Assembly (NCBI GenBank): GCA_035352715.1
Contig: DAOPYE010000007.1
Location: 1-51,190, forward strand
Reading direction: 5' to 3'
DNA: 51,190 nucleotides
From: DAOPYE01 sp035352715
GTDB taxonomy: Bacteria > Acidobacteriota > Holophagae > Holophagales > Holophagaceae
This document shows, in pieces, positions 6,977 to 13,775 of the stretch. The stretch's first letter is position 1; each line of letters starts with the position of its first letter. The notes below the pieces were generated by a model, which saw only the letters and a list, made by a program, of their open reading frames with translations, was not told the origin of the DNA and did no database searches. Made by a program: the position numbers and the translations under genes.

Positions 6977-8628
6977 TCAACCGGAATACCGTGGTTTTTA
7001 TCGTCACGTGCGTCGTCCTGCTGGGGGGCTACTCCCTATTGATGAACCGCTTCTATCCTCCGCAAAAGCGTCCGGTGGAGCAGGTTCAGACGGCACCTCA
7101 GGCACCGCCCCAGACATCGCTTCCCCAGGCTTCCCAAGCCACCCCGGAGGTCGCGGCGACGCCCGAACCCGTCGTGGTCACCGGGCCTGCGGCGCTGTTC
7201 TCGCTGGATGCCGGTGACTTGGCACTGACCTGGCGCAAGCAGGATGGCGCGCTGGTTCAGGCCATCTGGAAGAAGGATGGAACGCGCTTTTTCCCGTGGC
7301 GTCATTTCGATTCCGAGGGACGCCAGATTTCCTCGGATTTCCCAGGCATCGGTGGCGCAACGGTTCCGGCATTCCAGGGCGATCCGCAGGTCATCTCGGA
7401 AGCCACGCGCCAGTGCGTCGTCTTCACCAATGCTGTGGGGGACCGCCTCGAATATCAGATTCCCAATCAGGGACATGTCCTGAACGTGGTCTGGAACTCC
7501 CCGACCAACCAGCACTTCGCCTTCCTGCGCACCATGAACAACTTGCCGGAGACGGTGGATGCCCAGGGCCGGAAGACCACCCAGAACCCCTATTACAATC
7601 TGGGTGAGCTCTTTACCCTGGAAGACGGCGATATCCATCGCGTGGAATGGATGAGCATGCTGAAGGATCCCTTCTTCAGCTTCCTGGGATTCAAGCGCAA
7701 GGTGCTTCCGGCAGCCACCAGCCGTTTGGGCATGGACGCTGGCATCGACAATATTGATAAGCCCTCGCGAGCCCACTACTTCGCCGCGATCTGGGAATCC
7801 TGTGTCGTTCCGGTCCGGGATACGGATCGCTACTTCGGCTACCACGCGGCTGGCCTGAACGGAAATGCCCTCACAGCGCGCCTCTATCTGGGTCCCAAAC
7901 AGTCCGATTCCCTGGCTGCTTTCGGTGCGCCCTACAAGCAGGTGGTCAACTTCGGCTTTTTCGGATTGGTGGCGAAGGCCATGTTCTGGATCCTGCGCGG
8001 GTTGAACCGCTTCATTCCCAACTGGGGTTGGACGATCGTCGTCTTCTCCCTGCTGCTGCGCTTCGCTCTCTGGCCGCTGAACACCAAGACCACCGTTCAA
8101 ATGTTGCGCATGAAGGAATTGGAACCCCAGCAAAAAGCCCTTCAGGCCAAGTACGAGAAGTACGGCAACGATATGGCCAAGAAAGCCGAGATGCAGAAGG
8201 AATTGATGGCCTTCTACAAGAAGAACGGCCACAACCCCATGGGCGGATGCCTGCCCATGCTGTTGCAGATGCCTGTCTTCTTCGCCCTGTGGTCCATGCT
8301 CAGCGCCGTGTTCGAACTGCATGGGACGCCCTTCCTCTGGATGAAGGATCTCTCCCAGCCGGATGTGCTGATCCATCTGCCTTTTGCGATTGGCGTGCTT
8401 CCCATTCTGCTGGGCGCTTCCATGGTCGCGCAGCAGGCCATGACGCCTGCCACCGGCGATCCCGCCCAGCGCAAGATGATGATGTTCATCATGCCCATCA
8501 TGATGATCTTCTTCTTTTCCAGCACCCCAGCGGGCCTTTGTCTCTACTACATCGTCTTCAATCTTGTCGGCATGGTGCAGACCTGGTGGGTCAAGTACAC
8601 CTACAAGCCGCAGCCGGTCGTCATCTGA
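6973..8628 (+). CDS. yidC: Membrane protein insertase YidC
   Basis: YidC inserts and folds inner-membrane proteins with or without SecYEG. The protein has an N-terminal membrane helix (about residues 5-22), a Pro/Gln-rich linker and a large periplasmic beta domain of Gram-negative type. The conserved C-terminal insertase domain (about 330-545) includes the cytoplasmic hairpin rich in Lys/Gln/Met and the segment NPMGGCLPMLLQMPVFFAL. At 551 residues it matches Gram-negative YidC. I chose ATG at 6973 (MINRNTVVFIVT), which overlaps the rnpA stop by 4 bases. An in-frame GTG 12 bases upstream is less likely. Confidence 0.96.
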   Translation: MINRNTVVFIVTCVVLLGGYSLLMNRFYPPQKRPVEQVQTAPQAPPQTSLPQASQATPEVAATPEPVVVTGPAALFSLDAGDLALTWRKQDGALVQAIWKKDGTRFFPWRHFDSEGRQISSDFPGIGGATVPAFQGDPQVISEATRQCVVFTNAVGDRLEYQIPNQGHVLNVVWNSPTNQHFAFLRTMNNLPETVDAQGRKTTQNPYYNLGELFTLEDGDIHRVEWMSMLKDPFFSFLGFKRKVLPAATSRLGMDAGIDNIDKPSRAHYFAAIWESCVVPVRDTDRYFGYHAAGLNGNALTARLYLGPKQSDSLAAFGAPYKQVVNFGFFGLVAKAMFWILRGLNRFIPNWGWTIVVFSLLLRFALWPLNTKTTVQMLRMKELEPQQKALQAKYEKYGNDMAKKAEMQKELMAFYKKNGHNPMGGCLPMLLQMPVFFALWSMLSAVFELHGTPFLWMKDLSQPDVLIHLPFAIGVLPILLGASMVAQQAMTPATGDPAQRKMMMFIMPIMMIFFFSSTPAGLCLYYIVFNLVGMVQTWWVKYTYKPQPVVI

Positions 8629-8639
8629 TGGGAGGATCC

Positions 8640-9101
8640 ATGCGCAAAGGCATCGCCCTTGAAGCCATTCCCGAAATCGCCGCCCGTTGGTGTGAAGGTC
8701 TGGGGTTGAAGGTGGAGGCCAAGTATCAGGCTTCGGGGGATGACGAGCTCTTTCCCAATCGTCTGGTGCTCGAAGGCGCTGATGCTCAGTGGCTTTTGGC
8801 CAATAAGGGCCAGGCCCTGGACGCGCTTCAGTTCCTGGTCCACGAAGCCCAGGGCGAGCGGGACGAAGCCAAGCTGGTCTATCTCGACGTCCAGTCCTTC
8901 CGTCTGTTCCGCATGCAGGAATTGAAGGCCATGGCCGAATTGGCGGGTCAGAAAGCGCGTCAGTTCGGAAGTCATGTCTTTGCCAGCTTGAGCCCTCGCG
9001 AGCGGCGCTGGCTGCATCTGCTGATCGCCCGCGAAGCTGATCTCGCCAGCGAAAGCGAAGGCACGGGCACGTTCAAATCGCTGAAGGTGTTCCGGAAGTA
9101 G
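8640..9101 (+). CDS. jag: Jag/KhpB-type KH-R3H RNA-binding protein
   Basis: This 153-residue protein begins MRKGIALEAIPEIAARWCEG. It carries a KH-like RNA-binding domain (about 15-85, including GADAQWLLANKGQALDALQF) followed by an R3H domain with SPRERRWLHLLIARE. Jag/KhpB proteins bind RNA and affect cell division and envelope growth in other bacteria. The separate Jag_N domain is absent, so this is the short form. It starts 11 bases after yidC with GGAGG just upstream and ends 4 bases before mnmE, the usual neighbourhood for jag. Confidence 0.9.
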   Translation: MRKGIALEAIPEIAARWCEGLGLKVEAKYQASGDDELFPNRLVLEGADAQWLLANKGQALDALQFLVHEAQGERDEAKLVYLDVQSFRLFRMQELKAMAELAGQKARQFGSHVFASLSPRERRWLHLLIAREADLASESEGTGTFKSLKVFRK

Positions 9102-9105
9102 CCTT

Positions 9106-10407
9106 ATGGCCGCACCTATCGCTGCACCCGCCACTCCGCTATTCCCGGGTGCGGTGGCCATCGTACGCGTCTCCGGAGACCGGCTGGCCGAAATCCTGAC
9201 CCCGCTCCTTACCTTGCCGCGCCCCCGCTTGGCCTCCCTTCGGACACTGGCCTGGGGTGGGTTTCGCGAACGCGCGATGGTGCTGTATTTCCCCGCGCCC
9301 GCGAGCTACAGCGGAGAGGACGTCGTCGAGTTCCACCTGCATGGAAACCCCCTGCTGGTGAGGCGTTTCCTGGAACACCTGGAGGGGCTGGGGATCCGTC
9401 TGGCCCAACCGGGTGAATTCACGCGACGGGCGCTGCTTAATGGCAAGCAGAGCCTGTTGGATTCAGAGATGCTCAAGGACGTCATGGATGCCGCCACGGA
9501 CGCCCAGTTGCGCCAGGCCCAGGCGCGGGAAGGGGGCATTCCTGCATGGCTTGCGGACGGGAAAGCTGCTCTTGCGCCATGGATCGCCCGGGCCGAGGCC
9601 CAGGTGGATTATGGCGATGATGAATCCATCACCCTGGATGTGGCGGAGCTGAAACGGGATCTTGAGTCGTTGCGCGCGAGGTTCCACGTGGAACATCGGC
9701 AGGCGGAGGCCGCCCAGTGGCTCCGGAACGGCATCCGTATCGCCCTGGTGGGACGGCCGAACGCCGGCAAGAGTACGCTTTTCAACGCCCTGGCCGGAGA
9801 GGATCGGGCCATCGTCACGGAGCTTCCCGGAACCACGCGCGATGTGCTGGAGGTCCGCACCGAATGGGCGGGTTTCCCGCTGTATTTGTTCGATACCGCC
9901 GGCTTGCGGGACACCGAGGATCCGGTGGAGCGCCTGGGCATCGCCCGGGTGCAGGCGGTGCTCGAAAAGGCGGATCTGATCCTGCATCTCGTGCCTTCCA
10001 TGGATGAAGGTCCGGATCCAGACATCCTGGACCGCCTGAATCCCTACGTCTGGAAAACGGTGGTGGTCCGGACCTTTGCGGATGCGGCACCCCTGGAGAG
10101 CGAACTCCAGGTCTCGGCGGCGCGCGGGGATCTGGGTTCCCTTCGGGATTTCCTGGTGGATCGGTTTCTCGGCAAGCTGGCGCCTGAAGCCTGCCTGGGG
10201 GCCCTGGCCACCCACCGGCAGCGGGAACTGCTCTCGGAACTGCTGATCCAGATGGAGTTGTTGTTCGGACTCGACGAGGCCTGTCCGCCCGAGATCGTGG
10301 CTTCAAGCCTTCAGGGCCTTTGGGCGCTGCTGCTGCGCCTGACGGGGGAGGACCGCGCCGAAACGTCCCTGGATCATGTATTTTCGGGGTTCTGCCTTGG
10401 GAAGTGA
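9106..10407 (+). CDS. mnmE: tRNA modification GTPase MnmE
   Basis: MnmE works with MnmG to install cmnm5U at the wobble uridine of tRNAs. The N-terminal folate-binding domain (1-120) has the ATPLFPGAVAIVRVSG and GEFTRRALLNGK segments. The G domain shows G1 GRPNAGKS (216-223), G2 PGTTRD and G3 DTAGLRDTEDPVE. The C-terminus ends in FCLGK, the catalytic-Cys motif (Cys430). G4, normally NKxD, reads TFAD (323-326), so Asp is kept but Asn and Lys are lost. At 433 residues it is slightly short. A parS-like site lies inside the coding sequence. MnmG is not in the window. Confidence 0.95.
   Translation: MAAPIAAPATPLFPGAVAIVRVSGDRLAEILTPLLTLPRPRLASLRTLAWGGFRERAMVLYFPAPASYSGEDVVEFHLHGNPLLVRRFLEHLEGLGIRLAQPGEFTRRALLNGKQSLLDSEMLKDVMDAATDAQLRQAQAREGGIPAWLADGKAALAPWIARAEAQVDYGDDESITLDVAELKRDLESLRARFHVEHRQAEAAQWLRNGIRIALVGRPNAGKSTLFNALAGEDRAIVTELPGTTRDVLEVRTEWAGFPLYLFDTAGLRDTEDPVERLGIARVQAVLEKADLILHLVPSMDEGPDPDILDRLNPYVWKTVVVRTFADAAPLESELQVSAARGDLGSLRDFLVDRFLGKLAPEACLGALATHRQRELLSELLIQMELLFGLDEACPPEIVASSLQGLWALLLRLTGEDRAETSLDHVFSGFCLGK
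9680..9695. other. parS: parS-like ParB-binding site 2 (inside mnmE)
   Basis: GGTTCCACGTGGAACA carries the same 14-bp perfect palindrome as the sites at 847 and 19036. It encodes part of RFHVEHR in MnmE, so the site is maintained within coding sequence. Intragenic parS sites near the origin are well known in other bacteria. Confidence 0.85.
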
Positions 10408-10435
10408 GGGCCGGTAGACTGGAGGGGGAGCGAAC

Positions 10436-11890
10436 ATGACGTCTGCCTTCGAAACTGTCATCGGCCTGGAAGTCCACATCCAGCTATTGACCCAATCCAA
10501 GATGTTCTGCGGCTGCCCGAACCGCTATGGCGGCGAGCCCAACAGCCGCACCTGTCCCGTGTGCCTCGGCCTGCCCGGCGCGCTTCCCGTGCTCAACGCC
10601 GAGGCCGTGCGCATGGCGATCGCCCTCGGTCTGGCCATCGATGCCAAGCTCCAACCGGAGAGCACCTTCTATCGCAAGCAGTACTTCTATCCCGATCTGC
10701 CCAAGGGCTATCAGATCACCCAGGGTCCGTTGGCCATCGTGGAAGGGGGAAGCCTGGAAATCCCCGGGGATCCTGCTGTTCGCGGGGCCAATGCTCCAGT
10801 GATCGTTGGCATCGAGCGGGCCCATCTGGAAGAGGATGCCGGCAAGAGTACCCATGGCGAAGCCCGCTCCCTGGTGGATCTGAACCGCGCCGGGGTTCCC
10901 TTGTTGGAAATCGTGGGACGGCCGGATCTACGCAGTCCTCAGGAGGCTTTTGACTTCCTGAAGGTGCTGCACCGCCTGGTGGTGTTTCTCGGCATTTGCG
11001 ACGGCAACATGGAAGAAGGCTCCTTCCGTTGCGATGCGAATGTCAGTGTTCGCGAGGCGGGCAGCCCGACCTTCGGCACTCGGGTGGAGATCAAGAACCT
11101 CAATTCGTTCCGGTTCGTCAAACAAGCGCTCGCCTATGAGGTGGACCGCCAGATCTCGACCCTGACGGCTGGTGGATCGATAGACGCCGAAACCCGGGGA
11201 TGGGACGCCGCGGCAGGCGAGACGCGGTCCCAGCGAAGCAAGGAAACCGCAACGGATTACCGCTATTTCCCGGAACCGGATCTACCCGCGCTGTGCCTGA
11301 CCCACGAGGAAATCGAGCAGGTGCGGAACGCGATGCCCGAACTGCCCAGCGCGCGCGAAAAACGGTTCGTCTCCGAGTACGGCGTTGGGGAATACGAGGC
11401 CGGGATGCTGCTTCAAGACGCCGCCTTTGCGGATTTCTTCGAACGCGTCGCCCGGATCGGCGGAAATGGCAAGCAGGCTGCCAATTGGATGCTGGGAGAA
11501 GTCAGCCGCGCGCTCAATGAACGCGGTGTCGCCCTGGCGCAATTGGGCCTTCGCCCGGAGGATCTCGGCGATCTCATCCAACTGGTGGTCGCAGGCACCC
11601 TCAGCCACCATGCGGCCAAGGAATCCGTTTTCCCGGCGCTGTTGCGGGGGGAAGGATCCGCGAAGGCCATTGTCGAGCGCGAGGGCCTGGCACAAGTTCT
11701 GGACCGTGGCCCGGTGGAAGCGGCCTTGGCCGAGGTTCTGAAAGCCCACGCGGACGCTTGGCATGAATGCAAAGCGGGCAACCCGCGCCTGAAGGGCTTC
11801 TTTGTGGGTCAGGTCATGAAGCGGGGCCAAGGCAAGCTGAATCCCAAGCTTGTGAACGAAGTGATCGATGAAGCATTGAACGCATCCTGA
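10436..11890 (+). CDS. gatB: Asp-tRNA(Asn)/Glu-tRNA(Gln) amidotransferase subunit B
   Basis: GatB binds mischarged Glu-tRNA(Gln) or Asp-tRNA(Asn) and activates the amino acid for amidation in the GatCAB complex. The start TVIGLEVHIQL and the Zn-site cysteines 25, 27, 40 and 43 (MFCGCPNRYGG, TCPVCLG) are clear. So are the HLEEDAGKSTH and LVDLNRAGVPLLEIV motifs. The C-terminal YqeY-like tail ends in GKLNPKLVNEVIDEAL. Its 484 residues are normal for the family. GGAGGGGGAG precedes the ATG. gatA and gatC are not adjacent. Confidence 0.97.
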   Translation: MTSAFETVIGLEVHIQLLTQSKMFCGCPNRYGGEPNSRTCPVCLGLPGALPVLNAEAVRMAIALGLAIDAKLQPESTFYRKQYFYPDLPKGYQITQGPLAIVEGGSLEIPGDPAVRGANAPVIVGIERAHLEEDAGKSTHGEARSLVDLNRAGVPLLEIVGRPDLRSPQEAFDFLKVLHRLVVFLGICDGNMEEGSFRCDANVSVREAGSPTFGTRVEIKNLNSFRFVKQALAYEVDRQISTLTAGGSIDAETRGWDAAAGETRSQRSKETATDYRYFPEPDLPALCLTHEEIEQVRNAMPELPSAREKRFVSEYGVGEYEAGMLLQDAAFADFFERVARIGGNGKQAANWMLGEVSRALNERGVALAQLGLRPEDLGDLIQLVVAGTLSHHAAKESVFPALLRGEGSAKAIVEREGLAQVLDRGPVEAALAEVLKAHADAWHECKAGNPRLKGFFVGQVMKRGQGKLNPKLVNEVIDEALNAS

Positions 11891-11899
11891 GGAGAGCCC

Positions 11900-12190
11900 A
11901 TGCCGGATTCCGAGACCCATGCCAATCCATGTCCCGAATCGGACGATCCGGCTTCCATCCACCAGGATGCCTTCCGAAAGGTTTATCTGGGCCAGATATC
12001 GGATCCCCTATATCCCAGGCATCCCGGTCCCTCGGAAATGGGGGAGGAGGAGCTGACCCGTGCAGCCCTGGAGGATCCGGCGGCGGTGGCTCCGGAGTCT
12101 CCCAAGCCCATATCCGCTTTATGGCGCATCGTTTTTTTGATGATTGTGGCATTGGTGGCATTGGCGATCATATTCATCTGGCGAAAGTAA
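11900..12190 (+). CDS. Small C-terminally anchored membrane protein, unknown function
   Basis: This 96-residue protein has a polar, acidic N-terminal part with several Pro and Gly (residues 1-70). One hydrophobic segment follows near the end (about 74-93, RIVFLMIVALVALAIIFIW) and it closes with RK. The layout suggests a tail-anchored or single-pass membrane protein with the N-terminus in the cytoplasm. It begins 9 bases after gatB with GAGGAG upstream, so it is probably cotranscribed. I do not recognise a family. Confidence 0.7.
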   Translation: MPDSETHANPCPESDDPASIHQDAFRKVYLGQISDPLYPRHPGPSEMGEEELTRAALEDPAAVAPESPKPISALWRIVFLMIVALVALAIIFIWRK

Positions 12191-12235
12191 GTCTCTCCAC
12201 TGGCCGATGAGGAAGGGGCTGATCCGGAGGACGTC

Positions 12236-13402
12236 ATGTACCGACACATCTGGGGGCCCACCACCACCGCCATCCATGCCGGAAGATCCTTTAATGCCAC
12301 CCGCGCCGTGACGGCGCCCATCGTCCAGTCCTCGGTCTTCGAGTTCAACGAGGCGGCGAAGGAGGGCGAGGCGCTGGCCCGGTGGGGCAACCCGAATGTG
12401 GGTGAGGTCGAGGCGGTGCTTGCGGCCCTGGAGCGAGCGGACGAAGCCCTGCTGACCAATTCGGGGACCGCAGCCATCGCCCTGGTGTTGGAGACTTTTG
12501 TGGGCTCCAGCGCGCATATCGTTGCGCCTTCCCATGTCAGTCCTGGGACTTGGTGGTTGCTCCAGCGCTGGCAGGAAACCCGGAATCTTCGCGTCTCCTG
12601 GATCGAGCACACCCTGGATCTAGCGGAGTGGGAAGCGGCCCTTCGGCCTGAGACCACCTTGGTTCTGGTGGAGACGCCTTCCCTGCCGACCTTGGAGCTC
12701 ACGGATCTGGTGGCCATCGCGGCCCTGGGGAAAGCGAATGGAATCAAGACCATGGCGGATAACAGTTCCGCCAGTCCCGTGCTCACGCGACCCTGTGAGT
12801 TGGGCATCGATCTGAGTGTTTCCAGCGCTGCGGAATACCTGGGTGGACATTCGGATCTCGTCGCCGGTGTGATCGCGGGATCTGCCGTCGATCTGAAGCG
12901 ATGTCGGGATCTCGAGCGGATGCGGGGCGGGAGCCTGGATCCTTTTGCGGCTTGGCTGCTGCACCGGGGGCTGAAGACCCTGGCCGTGCGGGTGCGGCGG
13001 GCCAGCGATAACGCGCAGTCCCTGGCCCAGTGGCTGTTGTGGCAGCCCCAGATCCTGCGCGTGGATTACCCCGGGTTGAAGGATCATCCAGGCCATGAGC
13101 TCGCGGCAACGCAGATGAGCGGCTTGTTCGGCGGCGCGCTCAACTTTGAGCTGCGGGGAGGGCGTGAGGCGAGCGTGCGGTTCTGCGAGGCGCTGGAGAT
13201 CCTGATCTGGAGCAACGGCTTTGGCGGCATCGAGAGCCTGATCGAACACCCCGCTAGCCTGTGCCGTCACCTTCCGGTGGAGATCCGCGAACGGCACGGG
13301 ATCACGGACCAACTGCTGCGGTTGTCCGTGGGCATCGAGGATGAAGCGGATCTCAAGGCGGATCTCGAGCGAGGGCTTCAGGCGGCTACCATGATGAGGT
13401 AA
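12236..13402 (+). CDS. Cys/Met-metabolism PLP-fold protein lacking the PLP lysine
   Basis: The whole 388-residue chain follows the cystathionine gamma-synthase/methionine gamma-lyase family (fold type I). The landmarks TTAIHAGR, NSGTAAIALVL, VLVETPSLP, MADNSSASP and LRLSVGIED are in order. In enzymes of this family the motif near residue 200 is S-x-T-K-Y-x-x-GHSD. Here it is SSAAEYLGGHSD, so the Schiff-base lysine is Glu200. The Tyr of the YSR-GNPT motif is Leu (ALARWGNPN), and the Tyr that stacks on PLP is Ser (VSPGTWW). The Asp facing the pyridine nitrogen and the substrate-carboxylate Arg are kept. It is probably not a normal PLP enzyme: a pseudoenzyme or one with changed chemistry. GGAGG precedes the ATG. 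Once the scaffold duplication is collapsed, thiS starts 15 bases downstream. Confidence 0.85.
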   Translation: MYRHIWGPTTTAIHAGRSFNATRAVTAPIVQSSVFEFNEAAKEGEALARWGNPNVGEVEAVLAALERADEALLTNSGTAAIALVLETFVGSSAHIVAPSHVSPGTWWLLQRWQETRNLRVSWIEHTLDLAEWEAALRPETTLVLVETPSLPTLELTDLVAIAALGKANGIKTMADNSSASPVLTRPCELGIDLSVSSAAEYLGGHSDLVAGVIAGSAVDLKRCRDLERMRGGSLDPFAAWLLHRGLKTLAVRVRRASDNAQSLAQWLLWQPQILRVDYPGLKDHPGHELAATQMSGLFGGALNFELRGGREASVRFCEALEILIWSNGFGGIESLIEHPASLCRHLPVEIRERHGITDQLLRLSVGIEDEADLKADLERGLQAATMMR

Positions 13403-13403
13403 T

Positions 13404-13458
13404 GCCTGAGGTTGCCCGTGAAACTGAACATCAATGGATCCCTTTGCGAGACCCCGGA
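13404..13458 (+). repeat. 55-bp direct duplication, left copy at scaffold gap
   Basis: These 55 bases are repeated exactly at 13559-13613, on the other side of the run of Ns. The copy carries the beginning of thiS (ribosome-binding site, GTG and first codons) and is broken off by the gap. An exact copy abutting both sides of a gap is the signature of two contig ends that overlap but were scaffolded instead of merged. Confidence 0.9.
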
Positions 13459-13558
13459 NNNNNNNNNNNNNNNNNNNNNNNNNNNNNNNNNNNNNNNNNN
13501 NNNNNNNNNNNNNNNNNNNNNNNNNNNNNNNNNNNNNNNNNNNNNNNNNNNNNNNNNN
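13459..13558. other. Scaffold gap of 100 Ns
   Basis: There are exactly 100 Ns, the conventional placeholder for a gap of unknown size. Since both flanks are the same 55-bp sequence, the true gap is likely zero, with a 55-bp overlap between contigs. Reading frames drawn across it are not real. Confidence 0.97.
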
Positions 13559-13613
13559 GCCTGAGGTTGCCCGTGAAACTGAACATCAATGGATCCCTTT
13601 GCGAGACCCCGGA
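13559..13613 (+). repeat. 55-bp direct duplication, right copy at scaffold gap
   Basis: This is an exact copy of 13404-13458 and runs directly into the rest of thiS. It is the copy that yields an intact thiS gene. It is probably the same genomic locus as the left copy. Confidence 0.9.
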
Positions 13614-13773
13614 GCTCCGCACGGTGGCCGATCTGGCGGCATGGTTGAAGCTGCCGGATTTCGGATCGGCGGTGGAGCTCAACGGGGACGTGGTGCGCCG
13701 CGCCGATCATGCGGCGACGCCGCTTCAGGATGGCGATCACCTGGAGGTGATCCGGCTGGTGGGCGGCGGTTGA
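13573..13773 (+). CDS. thiS: ThiS/MoaD-type sulfur carrier protein
   Basis: This 66-residue ubiquitin-like protein starts MKLNINGSLCETPELRTVAD. It contains SAVELNGDVVRRADHAATPL and ends in LVGGG, the C-terminal Gly-Gly that is adenylated and thiocarboxylated in ThiS. ThiS normally donates sulfur to the thiazole synthase ThiG in thiamin synthesis. No thiG, thiF or other thiamin gene is nearby. The gene directly follows a Cys/Met-family PLP-fold protein, a pairing reminiscent of sulfur carriers used in methionine synthesis. I chose GTG with TGAGG about 7 bases upstream; a TTG two codons earlier is possible. It converges on ribD with 2 bases between the stops. Confidence 0.88.
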   Translation: MKLNINGSLCETPELRTVADLAAWLKLPDFGSAVELNGDVVRRADHAATPLQDGDHLEVIRLVGGG

Positions 13774-13775
13774 GC

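Noticed and set aside
7036..8376. 446-codon open frame antisense to yidC
   Set aside because: YidC on the plus strand is unambiguous; the antisense translation is His/Gln/Gly-rich with no family pattern.
10436..11890. gatB as part of a local gatCAB operon
   Set aside because: Neither gatA nor gatC lies next to it; neighbours are mnmE and a small membrane protein.
12833..12835. Glu200 codon as a simple sequencing error in a normal PLP enzyme
   Set aside because: Two other PLP-contacting residues are also changed, and the site is over 600 bases from the assembly gap; an error would not explain the set.
13404..13613. 55-bp direct repeat as an attachment site or target-site duplication
   Set aside because: Both copies abut a 100-N placeholder exactly and one copy is the broken start of thiS; an assembly overlap explains it better than integration.
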